Assembly: GCF_001428045.1 (NCBI RefSeq)
Contig: NZ_LMSD01000011.1
Coordinates: forward strand, 3,776-67,775
DNA length: 64,000 nucleotides
Source: Paenibacillus sp. Soil750
Lineage (GTDB): Bacteria; Bacillota; Bacilli; Paenibacillales; NBRC-103111
Direction: 5' to 3'
Shown one piece after another: positions 26,275 through 35,310 of the stretch. Each line of letters opens with the position of its first letter. Position 1 is the first letter of the stretch. The notes beneath the pieces were generated by a model. That model saw only the letters and a list, made by a program, of their open reading frames with translations. It was not told the DNA's origin and made no database searches. Position numbers and translations under genes: made by a program.

Positions 26275-27228
26275 GTGAATGAATTGGAAACGTTATCCTT
26301 ACATGCTTTGCAAGTTGGTAATACGTCTCATGATTATGAAGTCGTCCCAAATTGGGCAAAAATACCTGATCATGTGACGCTGGGTTATTCCCACGGCATT
26401 GTCGTAGATGAGGCGGATCGGGTCTACTTGTTCCACACAGGGAGACCATCGGTTGTCGTTTTTGACCGCGATGGGGAGTACCTGAATGCTTGGGGCGAAG
26501 AGTTCGAGGGAGGCGCGCACGGCTTTTATCTGCACAAAGAAGCAGGCTGCGAATTCCTGTATGTAACGGACACAGCCAAAAGAATGATGGTGAAGACCAC
26601 ATTAACAGGTGAACATCTGTTGACGATCGGCGCACCAGATGTACCGGATATTTATGACGATGAGCGCAAATTTGTACCGACGGACGTGGCTGTAGCGCCA
26701 AACGGCGACATATATATCGCTGATGGGTATGGACAGAGCTGGATACATCACTATGATGCACTTGGCAACTATATCCGCTCCTGGGGAGAAAAAGGCAAGG
26801 AAGATGGACAATTTAATTGTCCGCATGGTATTTCCATTGATGTGCGCCGAGGGGAACCGGAAATCTATGTAGCGGATCGCGGCAACCATCGAATCCAGGT
26901 ATTTACGCTGAATGGTGAGTTTAAGCGCAGCTTCGACCATGATATGGATATGCCTTGCAGCTTCTATTTCCACAAGGATGAGATGTATATTCCAGACTTG
27001 TACAGCCGAGTAACGGTATTTGATAAACATGACCGATTAGTCGCTCACTTGGGTGAGGATCGTCAGGCTAAATCACAGCAAGGATGGCCAAATGTAGATA
27101 AAGGCTACTTTCGTGCAAACAAGTTTAGCTCACCGCATGGGATTTGTGTCGATTCCCGTGGCGACGTGTATGTAGCCGAGTGGATTTCGGATGGACGATT
27201 AACGAAGCTGAAACGTAAATACGGATAG
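26275..27228 (+). CDS. NHL-repeat beta-propeller protein
   Basis: A 317-residue protein made of five to six NHL-type blades; repeated motifs include YSHGIVVDEADRVYLFHTG, CPHGISIDVRRGEPEIYVAD and SPHGICVDSRGDVYVAE. No signal peptide is present, so a cytosolic role is likely. The fold is shared with peptidyl-hydroxyglycine lyases and lactonases, so it may be a lyase or hydrolase. GTG 26275 follows AAAGGAGTG; the ATG at 26273 is followed at once by a stop. It forms an operon with the PhyH gene; such pairs occur in sugar-catabolic islands of Paenibacillus. Confidence 0.82.
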   Translation: MNELETLSLHALQVGNTSHDYEVVPNWAKIPDHVTLGYSHGIVVDEADRVYLFHTGRPSVVVFDRDGEYLNAWGEEFEGGAHGFYLHKEAGCEFLYVTDTAKRMMVKTTLTGEHLLTIGAPDVPDIYDDERKFVPTDVAVAPNGDIYIADGYGQSWIHHYDALGNYIRSWGEKGKEDGQFNCPHGISIDVRRGEPEIYVADRGNHRIQVFTLNGEFKRSFDHDMDMPCSFYFHKDEMYIPDLYSRVTVFDKHDRLVAHLGEDRQAKSQQGWPNVDKGYFRANKFSSPHGICVDSRGDVYVAEWISDGRLTKLKRKYG

Positions 27229-27235
27229 ACATTTG

Positions 27236-27280
27236 CAAAGTGATTGTGAGGGCAGTAATCCCTTATAATCGCTTTTTTTT
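27236..27280 (+). terminator. Rho-independent terminator
   Basis: AAGTGATTGTGAGGG pairs with CCCTTATAATCGCTT, followed by eight Ts. It ends the PhyH-NHL operon. The same terminator sequence recurs at 40441-40485 as part of a duplicated block. Confidence 0.85.
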
Positions 27281-27474
27281 GTTGCGCACATACCATAATA
27301 CTTCGGCAACAGTAAAATAGTTAAGGACAGTGAAATAGGTGAGGTGTGGCATCATGTGAGAAATGTGAGCTACTCGGAAATGTGTGAATTGAATCGGAAA
27401 GGGGCACGAGATACGATAGATCCAGAGTTCAGTAAAGCAATTCAAGCTTATTGAAAAAAACAATATTTGTGAGG

Positions 27475-27600
27475 ATGAGATATATTGAGAAAGTACTCCA
27501 AATAACAGCATCCGGACATGTCTTGAGGAAACGGGGATTTGATTGAAAGCGCTTCCGTAAAAACGTTCCCATTATGCTGATGTTTTTACCGGCACTGAGA
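27475..27600 (+). pseudogene. 5' remnant of an LplB-type permease gene
   Basis: This stretch, with its upstream leader from about 27230, is a near copy of 40440-40802, the leader and first 40 codons of the permease at 40680. The codon after GFD is TGA here where the intact copy has CGA, so the frame is broken. Similarity ends abruptly at TTACCGGCACT (about 27597), where GH78-derived sequence begins. It is the left part of a collapsed operon copy. Confidence 0.85.
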
Positions 27601-27908
27601 AGGAAGCCTTGTTCAGAGATTCGGAGGAGAGTACGCATCATGCCCTGCATGCCAATGTACTCCCCCTGCTGTTCCATATCGCTCCAGAGGAATCGGTCAG
27701 CGCTATTGTCGACATGATCCGTACCAAGCTTCGCATGCGGGGTTTATTCCTCCTACTTTGTCATGAAAGCTCTAGCGGAGGTCGCAGAGAATGAGCTGAT
27801 CTATGACTTGCTCTCGGCTGACGATGAGCATTCTTGGGGGAATATACTCAAAGAAGGAGCAACCACCTGCTTTGAAGCACGGGGGAATGACCAAGGTATG
27901 GAACACCA
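27600..27908 (+). pseudogene. 3' remnant of a GH78-like gene
   Basis: The sequence matches about 48294-48600 of the GH78 gene (DSEQSTHHALHANVLPLLFH and the following residues). A frameshift near 27728 splits it into two frames, ending at 27794 and 28065. It joins directly to the permease remnant, which implies a deletion of about 7.5 kb from an ancestral duplicate of the 40.4-48.6 kb operon. Confidence 0.85.
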
Positions 27909-28065
27909 GGGTTATAGCACGTTTTCGGAAAGTACGGCAAGCGGCGGGAGTGCAGCATCTTCTCAATCCAACGCAATAGGGCAATACTTGACATTTAATG
28001 TAAATGTGCCTTCTGTGGGTGTCTATGCCTATCGGCAAGCTCTAAAGGGGTTGCCCACGTCGTAA
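27909..28065 (+). pseudogene. Tail fragment resembling a carbohydrate-binding domain
   Basis: Fused in frame to the GH78 remnant are about 50 codons. They include IGQYLTFNVNVPSVGVYAYR, the edge-strand pattern of CBM6/CBM35-like or heparinase-associated sandwich domains. There is no source copy elsewhere in the window. It ends at TAA 28063-28065, just before the GH105 gene. The assignment is tentative. Confidence 0.4.
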
Positions 28066-28103
28066 TACTATTAAATTTTAACTTGAAAGGAAATGAAAGT
28101 ATT

Positions 28104-29144
28104 ATGAAAAGCAATGAGATGTACAACACGCTCTCTCAGGTCTATTTCTATATGATACAGGATCATCGCGGTGACTGGGGAATGGATATCCATCAATGGG
28201 ACTGGGTGCCGGGTGTTGGGATCATAGCGATTGCAGACTATGGAAGTAAGCTCAAGCAAGAAAGTGTCATCCGATATGTGCTGGAATGGGTGGAGATGAA
28301 CAAGGATAAGTCGGAAGTGAAGAAGACGATTAATTCCATGGCACCATTCGCTGTCTTCCCTGCATTATATCGCGCGAAGCAGCAAAGCTGGTTTCTGGAA
28401 AAGTCGCAGGAAATAGTGAGTTGGATGATCGACGAAGCACCTCGAACACGCGAGGGGGCCTTCGAGCATACCGTTACGGAAAAAGTTGCGTTTCAGGAGC
28501 AAGTATGGGCAGACACCATCTATATGGCGGTTCTGTTCCTAGCTCGATACGCGGGATTAACGCAAGATCGGAAGGCTGCCGAGGAAGCTCTTCGACAAAC
28601 GATGCTTCATCTTCGATTATTGCAGAATCCCGATACAGGGCTGTTGTTTCACGGTTGGAACTGTGAAGCAGGAAATCATATGTCAGCGACCCAGTGGAAT
28701 CGTGCCAATGCTTGGATCATGATCGCAGTACCGGAAATCGTGATGGAAATTAGGGGGATCATTGAGATACCAGACGAGCTTAATGAACGCTATGCGAAGC
28801 TTGCAAAGGGTCTGCGTGATCGCCAAGCAGAAGATGGCTTATGGCACACCGTACTCGATCGGCAGGATTTCTACAAGGAAACGTCTGGGAGTGCGGGAAT
28901 TGCTTGTGGTTTTATCAAAGCAGTCAGAGCAGGCATGCTGGATACCTCTTATTTAGCATTGAGCCGATTGACGCTGGAAAGTGTACTTCGGTTAATTACT
29001 TCCAAGGGCGAAGTGACGGGCGTATCCGGAGGGACGGCGGTTAAGCCGACCATCGAAGATTACAATCGAATTCGTATATGTCCGACACTCTATGGGCAAG
29101 GCTTAACGATGCAATTGTTCGTAGAGTCGCTTTTGATAGAGTAA
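28104..29144 (+). CDS. GH105-like unsaturated rhamnogalacturonyl hydrolase
   Basis: Predicted intracellular hydrolase (346 residues, no signal peptide) that removes the unsaturated uronic acid left by pectate or rhamnogalacturonan lyases, as YteR and YesR do. The (alpha/alpha)6 barrel carries Asp137 in QVWADTIYM, the expected catalytic Asp, and HGWN and NRANAW substrate-site motifs. ATG 28104 is preferred to the upstream in-frame TTG 28083, since AAGGAAA lies between them. The next gene follows 44 bases later. Together with GH78 and GH28-like genes it points to rhamnogalacturonan as the target polymer. Confidence 0.82.
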   Translation: MKSNEMYNTLSQVYFYMIQDHRGDWGMDIHQWDWVPGVGIIAIADYGSKLKQESVIRYVLEWVEMNKDKSEVKKTINSMAPFAVFPALYRAKQQSWFLEKSQEIVSWMIDEAPRTREGAFEHTVTEKVAFQEQVWADTIYMAVLFLARYAGLTQDRKAAEEALRQTMLHLRLLQNPDTGLLFHGWNCEAGNHMSATQWNRANAWIMIAVPEIVMEIRGIIEIPDELNERYAKLAKGLRDRQAEDGLWHTVLDRQDFYKETSGSAGIACGFIKAVRAGMLDTSYLALSRLTLESVLRLITSKGEVTGVSGGTAVKPTIEDYNRIRICPTLYGQGLTMQLFVESLLIE

Positions 29145-29188
29145 GTCTACTAGATGATACTAGGATACATGGAAGGAAGGGAACCCTC

Positions 29189-30877
29189 ATGCAACAACTA
29201 GATCAAAAGGAAATGTTGCTTAAGATTGTGAATGTGAGACATGCTGCGTATAATTCGGAGTTTCGTTTGTTAAGATCACCGTTCAGCAGCCCGGGATATC
29301 ACACCACGATTAAAGAAGCTGATTTTATCCATGCAACCCGTGAGTCTATGAGATACGCACTTGCTTTGTTAGATACAGAACTAGAAGAAAATAAGCAAAG
29401 AGCCTTCGACATTATTGAAAAAATAGTTTCCTTACAGGATACCGATCGCAGCCGCAGCACCTTCGGTATCTGGTCTTGGTTCTACGAGGAAAGTCTCGAC
29501 CAAATGTCTCCGCCGGATTGGAATTGGGCGGACTTCATCGGGAAGCAGCTGGTGCTCGCATTATTGCGCCATGTCAATCGATTCCCAGATCAACTGCGAG
29601 ATGCAGTTATCCAAGCGATATTCAACGCATGTGATGCTATTATGAAGCGGAATGTAGGTCCCCACTATACGAATATTGCCATCATGGGCGCATTCGTGAC
29701 ACTCATCGCAGGGGAAAGGTTCGGACGGAGTGATTATGCCGAATATGGATTGAACCGTTTGGCGAAACTTCATCGGTTTACGATGGAGCGAGGAGCTTTC
29801 CAGGAATATAACAGTCCGCCATATACCTACATTGCAATTCTAGAATTATCGAAGATACGTAACGAAACAACGGGAGAAGAATCGAAGAGATTGAGCGATG
29901 AGCTTCTCCATCTGGCATGGAGCTCAGTTGCAGAGCACTTTCATAGTGGCTCCAAACAGTGGTCGGGTCCGCACGCCCGCTGTTATCAAACATTGCTCAG
30001 TGTAGAGAATCAAGCCTTTCTTCAATTGGCGACGAAGGGTGAATTGAAGTTCTTCCCATGGGAAGAACTTCCTTATGAGGAGGAATGGTATGAGAGTGGG
30101 TTTTACTGTCCCGAGTCATTGATCGCGTTATTCTCTTCCTCGCAGGAAAAGGAAATTCGGCAGTTGTATGCGGTGAACGCAACTACTCATATTGAGAGTT
30201 GGGCCACGACGTATATGACTCCGCACTATTCACTCGGCAGCCATAGCAGGGAGGTGATGTGGAATCAGAAACGTCCGCTATTGGCTTACGTCGATAACGG
30301 AGGTCAAGCGACGTATGCGCAATTGCGCTGCCTGCATGACGGCTATGATTATTGCTCGGCCGTGTTCAGCGGTAAGCAGGACCGTCAGCATGTGCTATTC
30401 GGTGTAGAGTTTATAACCAATGGAGGTGATACGCATCCGAGCTTGGACAAGACGGGCGGTGTGATCGAAGCTTCAGACCTTCGCTTGCGAATGGAAATTG
30501 GCGGCTGCCTTGACAACGTGATCGGCGATGCTAGTGACAACAGTGCCGTAATTTCGATAGGTAAGCTCCAGATGCTGTTACGGACATGGTATGCAGCTTT
30601 TACGGAAGATAACATTCCTCAAGCACCACTGAAATGGGAAATTCATGAGGACGGTCGGACGTTCAATGTAGATCTCATTATTTATTCGGGTGAACGGAGA
30701 AGTATCGATTTTCGATTGGTGCAAGAAGCAGCCTTCCTGTTCTCATTCGTGATCGACAGTGTTGGGGCTCCTACCGCACCAACGATCGAACATGGCGATA
30801 ATCGGTTAATCGTGAGATCAGGTAATAAGGATGAAGAAATTGCATTCATTTTACACAAGCTTCCTGTGGAAATGTAG
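29189..30877 (+). CDS. Unassigned protein, predicted (alpha/alpha)6-toroid glycan-active enzyme
   Basis: A 562-residue protein without signal peptide. Residues 30-330 are helical with barrel-like motifs (GPHYTNIAIMGAFV; FQEYNSPPYTYIAILELSKI), which resemble the toroid domain of polysaccharide lyases and heparinase-like proteins. Residues 340-560 look like a beta-sandwich. No family can be named with certainty. ATG 29189 follows GGAAGG; the frame is open to 29078 inside the GH105 gene. Its 3' end occurs twice more as fragments (31010-31317 and 35041-35220), each just before a GH28-like gene. It may be a lyase or glycosidase acting on the same pectic substrate. Confidence 0.6.
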   Translation: MQQLDQKEMLLKIVNVRHAAYNSEFRLLRSPFSSPGYHTTIKEADFIHATRESMRYALALLDTELEENKQRAFDIIEKIVSLQDTDRSRSTFGIWSWFYEESLDQMSPPDWNWADFIGKQLVLALLRHVNRFPDQLRDAVIQAIFNACDAIMKRNVGPHYTNIAIMGAFVTLIAGERFGRSDYAEYGLNRLAKLHRFTMERGAFQEYNSPPYTYIAILELSKIRNETTGEESKRLSDELLHLAWSSVAEHFHSGSKQWSGPHARCYQTLLSVENQAFLQLATKGELKFFPWEELPYEEEWYESGFYCPESLIALFSSSQEKEIRQLYAVNATTHIESWATTYMTPHYSLGSHSREVMWNQKRPLLAYVDNGGQATYAQLRCLHDGYDYCSAVFSGKQDRQHVLFGVEFITNGGDTHPSLDKTGGVIEASDLRLRMEIGGCLDNVIGDASDNSAVISIGKLQMLLRTWYAAFTEDNIPQAPLKWEIHEDGRTFNVDLIIYSGERRSIDFRLVQEAAFLFSFVIDSVGAPTAPTIEHGDNRLIVRSGNKDEEIAFILHKLPVEM

Positions 30878-30928
30878 CCAACTAATGATAATAAACAAAT
30901 TGGGGGTTTCAACATGTCATCACACGTC

Positions 30929-31015
30929 TGAACTGCCCCCGTTAAGTTAGACAATTATTTCTTTGGCTGCAAGATGGGCATGTGTTCGAAAGAGAAATTC
31001 GTCGGTAGTATGCGG
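30929..31015 (-). mobile_element. Insertion-sequence remnant (terminal repeat and transposase tail)
   Basis: TGAACTGCCCCCGTTAAGTT at 30929-30948 looks like the terminal inverted repeat of an IS3-type element. The adjoining minus-strand frame (including TTDEFLFRTHAHLAAKE and a stop codon) could be the end of its transposase. The rest of the element is gone. It sits at the left edge of the broken duplicate at 31010, so it may have taken part in the rearrangement. Confidence 0.4.
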
Positions 31016-31317
31016 TTCCAAATTGAGAGTGGGGTTAACAACCAATATGACTGTGCAATATTCACTCAGCAGCCATAGCAGGGAGTTGATGTGGAATCAG
31101 AAACGTCCGCTATTGGCTTCCGTTGATAACGGAGGTCAAGCGACGTATGGATCAGCATGTGCTATTCGGTGTCGAGTTTATAACCAATGGAGGTGATATT
31201 TATCCGAGCTTGGACAAAACGGGCGGTGTGATCGAAGAAGTATCGATTTTCAATTGGTGCAAGAAGCAGCAAGACGAGACAGCATTCGACTTGCACAAGT
31301 GAGATGCAGAAATGTAG
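31010..31317 (+). pseudogene. Broken second copy of the 3' end of the 29189 gene
   Basis: Segments match 30170-30310, 30385-30470, 30695-30730 and 30833-30877 in order, with internal deletions that destroy the frame. It ends in the same AAATGTAG and is followed by the ribosome site of the GH28-like gene at 31406. It marks the left edge of a tandem duplication that includes that gene. Confidence 0.85.
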
Positions 31318-31405
31318 CCATTACGGATTCTCAACAAGGATCGACTTCCAATTGTACTCCCGTATTACCGACGAGAGGTTAATTATCCGAAGGAGGAAAT
31401 GACGA

Positions 31406-34400
31406 ATGTTACAAACTAAACATTGGTTTGGTCTGTTTATTGCCTGTTTCATGATGATGCTTGTTCTGCTAGCTTCACCTGCAAATGTCTATGCGGCTAC
31501 GATTTCAACTTATGCGATGCCTTCTATTTATACACAGTCAACAACTTACGCTTTGAAAGCGGATTCAACCGTAATTCCCGTCGTTGGTTACACTGGAATG
31601 TATGATTATGCCCACTTTTCGATGTCTGGCGGCCCTGTCACGATTGAGGTAACCGCGCTTGGACAATCTAGTATTTCATCCTACAATATTAGCCCGAAGA
31701 AGCTAAACCTATCTGGCTCAATCAATGGGAATAAGCTGACCTTTACCTTGAGTAATGATGAATATGTAATCGTTAAAGTGAACGACAGCAAGGAATTAAT
31801 CATTGCTGCAGACCCGTCGGAGACGAATAAGCCGGCCTCCTCCGGCACAGGCATATACAATGTGCAAAGTTCGGCGTATAATGCGGATCCGACAGGAACC
31901 GCGCTTGCAACAACTGCCATTCAGAGTGCTATTAATGACGCGAATGCCTACACCGGCGGGCAGGGGATCGTTTATGTGCCGGCAGGCGTGTACAAGGTTG
32001 GCAACCTGCAATTGAAAAGTAATGTTGCCCTATACTTAGAGGGAGGGGCCGTCTTACGGTTTACAGGGAATCCAAGTGATTATACAGCCAATTGGCACAA
32101 AGATTCACAGAATCGAGATGTCACATGGTGGATTTATACGCAGAATGGTTCGAGCAATGTGAAAATTTACGGGCGAGGAACACTCGACGGAAACGGTCAA
32201 AATGCGGTAACGAACAATATTGGTAACAATATTCTCGTGCCGATCGACGTTAGCAACTTCACCTTGGATGGATTAATTATTAGAGATTCAGCCTCATGGG
32301 CCATAACGCCGATTCGTTCCAACAATTTAACGTTTCAGAATTTCAAAGTATTTAACCGCTTCGATGCCGGGGAAAACGACGGAATTGATGTAATGGAATC
32401 GCAAAATGTGACGGTTCAGCATGCCGTGGGCGCAGGACTGGACGATCCGTTCTCGACCAAAACGTGGGATCAAGCCACGGATATTAGTGAGAATTGGCCC
32501 GGAACACCGGAAACCTTGAGCAACGTTACATTTGATGATGTCCTATCATGGACATATTGCTACGGATTAAAAGTAGGTCAGGGCGTTAGGCAGATGCAGG
32601 ACGGCATCACCTTCAAAAACAGTGTTGTTTATGATGCTGCTGTAGGCATAGGGATACACCATAAGTATGGAACGGCAGAAGCGAAGAATATCACCTTTGA
32701 CAATATCGATATTGAACGGTTAAGCTACACGAACGATAATCATCGGACTTGGCTTGCTTTCTTTATTCAAAATGGTGCGGGAGAAGGAGGCGGGACCGTT
32801 TCCACGATTGCGGTAAAGAATATCACAGTGCGTGATCAGGGCGCGAATCCGGGCTTGTTAAAAGGATTGGACAGTTCTCATCCGATAAGTGGAATTACGC
32901 TAGAGAATATTTATATGCCTGGCAGTTCGACATCGGCATCTAATCTAGCGGGAATGAATATTTTAGATACCGGCTATTATAGTGGATTGACGATCCTGCC
33001 TACGCAAACTCCGGAGCCAATTAAAAGAACCAATCTCGCTCTGAATCAGCCGGTAACCGTATCATCGGATTCAGGCAGCACGGCGGGCTGGGCTGTCGAT
33101 GGCAAAATGAGTACACGCTGGGGATCACTTCGTACGGACACGGAGTGGATTTATGTGGATCTTGGTTCAAGCAGAAAGATTGATGAGGTTAGGCTATTCT
33201 GGGAAGCTGCTTATGCCAAGAGCTATCAAATTCAGGTTTCAGCAAATGGGATTAATTGGTCGGATGTGTATAGCACCATAAGTGGGAATGGAGGAACGGA
33301 TGATATAAGCTTCGCATCTACGAGCGCCAGATATGTGCGGATGAACGCAACAGAGAGAGGGACAGGCTATGGCTATTCACTATGGGAGTTTGAAGTGTAC
33401 GGAGAAGACAATAACCTTGCTGCTGGAGCAACGGTCACATTCAGCAGTTCCTATGATAACAGCAATTGGTCTGATAACAAACTGAATGACGGGCAGCGAA
33501 ATTCTGTTAGCGGATCGTACGGTTGGACGAGCAATAACAGCTTGAGCTCCAATCATACGGAATATGTGAGCCTCGACTTGGGTTCAAACCATATGGTCAA
33601 TACCGTCAACCTGTATCCGCGAAATGATTCGGGACAAGTCGGGAGGAATTTCCCGATCGATTTCACCATCCAGACCTCTACAGACGGGGTGAATTGGACG
33701 ACTAAGGTTATGCGAACGGGCTACGCATTGCCAGGTAACGCGGTTCAAAGCTTCGTTTTCCCATCTGCCTCTGTCAGGTATGTGAAAGTGGAAGGAACGA
33801 ATCTGCGGCCAAACCCAAGTGATGCGAACCGATATCGGATGGCGTTTGCAGAAATGGAGATTTATGGCGTAAATCACGCAGCAGGGGCTTCAGTCACATT
33901 CAGTAGTTCCTATGAGAGCAGCAACTGGTCTTATACCAAACTGATTGACGGGCAGCGGAATTCCGTAAGCGGGTCGTTTGGTTGGACGAGCAATAACAAC
34001 TTGACCTCCAATCATACAGAGTACGTTTCCCTTGATTTAGGTTCAAACCTTACGGTCGATACCGTCAACCTGTATCCGCGAAATGATTCGGGACAAGTCG
34101 GAAGGAATTTCCCGATCGATTTTACCATACAGACCTCTACAGACGGGGTGAACTGGACGACAAGGGTTACACGAACCGGCTACGCATTGCCAGGCAACGC
34201 GGTACAAAGCTTCAGTTTTTCGTCTGCCTCTGTCAGGTATGTGAAGGTGGAAGGAACGAATCTGCGGCAAAACTCGAGTGATGCGAACCAATATCGGATG
34301 GCGTTTGCGGAAATGGAAATTATGACCAACATTCTCGACGTTACGCCGCCTGTCTCGGCATCTGCTATCGAAGGAACCATAGCTAACAGTTGGTATGTAT

Positions 34401-35038
34401 CGGAAGTTCGGGTGAACCTAACGGCAAGTGACGATCTAACAGGTGTAAAGAAAACAGATTACAGCACGGATAACGGCTTAAATTGGAATTTATATGTATC
34501 ACCGATCTCCTTAACTGCCGATGGGGTTCATACATTGCTGTACCGTTCTACGGATAACGCCGGCAATATAGAACAAATACGAACGGTACAAATCTCGATA
34601 GACCGGACGTCACCAACGGTACAATTTGTCGGGGCAAAAGCATATACAGTCGATCAGACGGTAATGATCGCTTGCGCAGCTGTGGATATTGTATCCGGCA
34701 TCGTGTATAACCCATGCACAGAGCCGTTGGTTAGTTCTCCGGCTTATCAGTTGGAGCTCGGGTCCCACAATGTCACGATTCAAGTTACGGATCATGCAGG
34801 CAACATAGGAACAGGTTCTGCTTCATACACGGTGCAGGTTACTGAGAATAGTCTCGCAAACTTGATCCGTGAATTCGTCACTGGACCGGGTGAACAAGGG
34901 ATTGAGAATTCATTCCTGAAAAAATTGGAACAGCGGCAGAACGATGCTCTCATTCATGAGATTGATGCTCAAAAAGGCAAGCGAATTACTGTGGAACAAG
35001 CGGGCATTCTTGTAAGGTTAGTTCAAGCTCTTAAATAA
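31406..35038 (+). CDS. Secreted GH28-like beta-helix enzyme with CBM32, OmpL47-like and FIMAH-like modules
   Basis: Extracellular pectin-active enzyme, 1210 residues. A signal peptide ends near residue 30 (NVYAA). Residues 35-130 form a beta-sandwich, and residues 145-540 a right-handed beta-helix with the pectinase-type start ADPTGTALATTAIQSAI. The putative acid pair lies in GENDGIDVMES and AGLDDPFSTKTW. Three F5/8-type C (CBM32-like) domains follow, near residues 545-668, 670-820 and 821-970. An OmpL47-type beta domain (SASDDLTG-like segments, CVD...DHAGN) and a FIMAH-like C-terminal helix pair (SLANLIREFVTGPG) complete it. GAAGGAGG precedes ATG 31406. A close paralog follows at 35311. A rhamnogalacturonan or polygalacturonan substrate is inferred from neighbours. 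Confidence 0.82.
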   Translation: MLQTKHWFGLFIACFMMMLVLLASPANVYAATISTYAMPSIYTQSTTYALKADSTVIPVVGYTGMYDYAHFSMSGGPVTIEVTALGQSSISSYNISPKKLNLSGSINGNKLTFTLSNDEYVIVKVNDSKELIIAADPSETNKPASSGTGIYNVQSSAYNADPTGTALATTAIQSAINDANAYTGGQGIVYVPAGVYKVGNLQLKSNVALYLEGGAVLRFTGNPSDYTANWHKDSQNRDVTWWIYTQNGSSNVKIYGRGTLDGNGQNAVTNNIGNNILVPIDVSNFTLDGLIIRDSASWAITPIRSNNLTFQNFKVFNRFDAGENDGIDVMESQNVTVQHAVGAGLDDPFSTKTWDQATDISENWPGTPETLSNVTFDDVLSWTYCYGLKVGQGVRQMQDGITFKNSVVYDAAVGIGIHHKYGTAEAKNITFDNIDIERLSYTNDNHRTWLAFFIQNGAGEGGGTVSTIAVKNITVRDQGANPGLLKGLDSSHPISGITLENIYMPGSSTSASNLAGMNILDTGYYSGLTILPTQTPEPIKRTNLALNQPVTVSSDSGSTAGWAVDGKMSTRWGSLRTDTEWIYVDLGSSRKIDEVRLFWEAAYAKSYQIQVSANGINWSDVYSTISGNGGTDDISFASTSARYVRMNATERGTGYGYSLWEFEVYGEDNNLAAGATVTFSSSYDNSNWSDNKLNDGQRNSVSGSYGWTSNNSLSSNHTEYVSLDLGSNHMVNTVNLYPRNDSGQVGRNFPIDFTIQTSTDGVNWTTKVMRTGYALPGNAVQSFVFPSASVRYVKVEGTNLRPNPSDANRYRMAFAEMEIYGVNHAAGASVTFSSSYESSNWSYTKLIDGQRNSVSGSFGWTSNNNLTSNHTEYVSLDLGSNLTVDTVNLYPRNDSGQVGRNFPIDFTIQTSTDGVNWTTRVTRTGYALPGNAVQSFSFSSASVRYVKVEGTNLRQNSSDANQYRMAFAEMEIMTNILDVTPPVSASAIEGTIANSWYVSEVRVNLTASDDLTGVKKTDYSTDNGLNWNLYVSPISLTADGVHTLLYRSTDNAGNIEQIRTVQISIDRTSPTVQFVGAKAYTVDQTVMIACAAVDIVSGIVYNPCTEPLVSSPAYQLELGSHNVTIQVTDHAGNIGTGSASYTVQVTENSLANLIREFVTGPGEQGIENSFLKKLEQRQNDALIHEIDAQKGKRITVEQAGILVRLVQALK
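33415..34320 (+). repeat. Two tandem 450-bp CBM32-type modules
   Basis: Two consecutive units (about 33415-33869 and 33870-34320) encode nearly the same discoidin-like domain, each with NDGQRNSVSG or IDGQRNSVSG, a YPRNDSGQVG segment and VKVEGTNLR. Very similar units recur at 37321-38236 and 39297-40204, making six in all. Confidence 0.88.
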
Positions 35039-35040
35039 AA

Positions 35041-35220
35041 ATGAAGTATCGATTTTCGATTGATACAAGAAGCAGCCTTCCTGTTCTCGTTCGTGATGGA
35101 CAGTGTTGAGGTTCCTACCGCTCCATTAATCGAACATGACGACAACCGATTAATCGTGAAATTAGGTAATAAGGATGAGGAGACGGCATTCCGCTTGCAC
35201 AAGAGACCTGCAGAAATGTT
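35041..35220 (+). pseudogene. Third copy of the 3' end of the 29189 gene
   Basis: About 180 bases matching 30697-30872 (AAGTATCGATTTTCGATTG and onward) lie between the two GH28-like genes. The piece has no start codon of its own. Together with the copy at 31010 it shows that the duplicated unit ran from the end of the 29189 gene through the GH28-like gene. Confidence 0.88.
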
Positions 35221-35310
35221 GCCAATACGGATTCTCATCAAGGATCAACTTGAAATTATACGCCATTGTTAGCCACGAGAAAGTTAATTATTAGAAGGAG
35301 GAATTGATGA

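Noticed and set aside
27545..27560. cre-like sequence TGAAAGCGCTTCCG
   Set aside because: It lies inside the dead permease copy, and the intact copy has a different sequence at the same place, so it arose by mutation and controls nothing visible.
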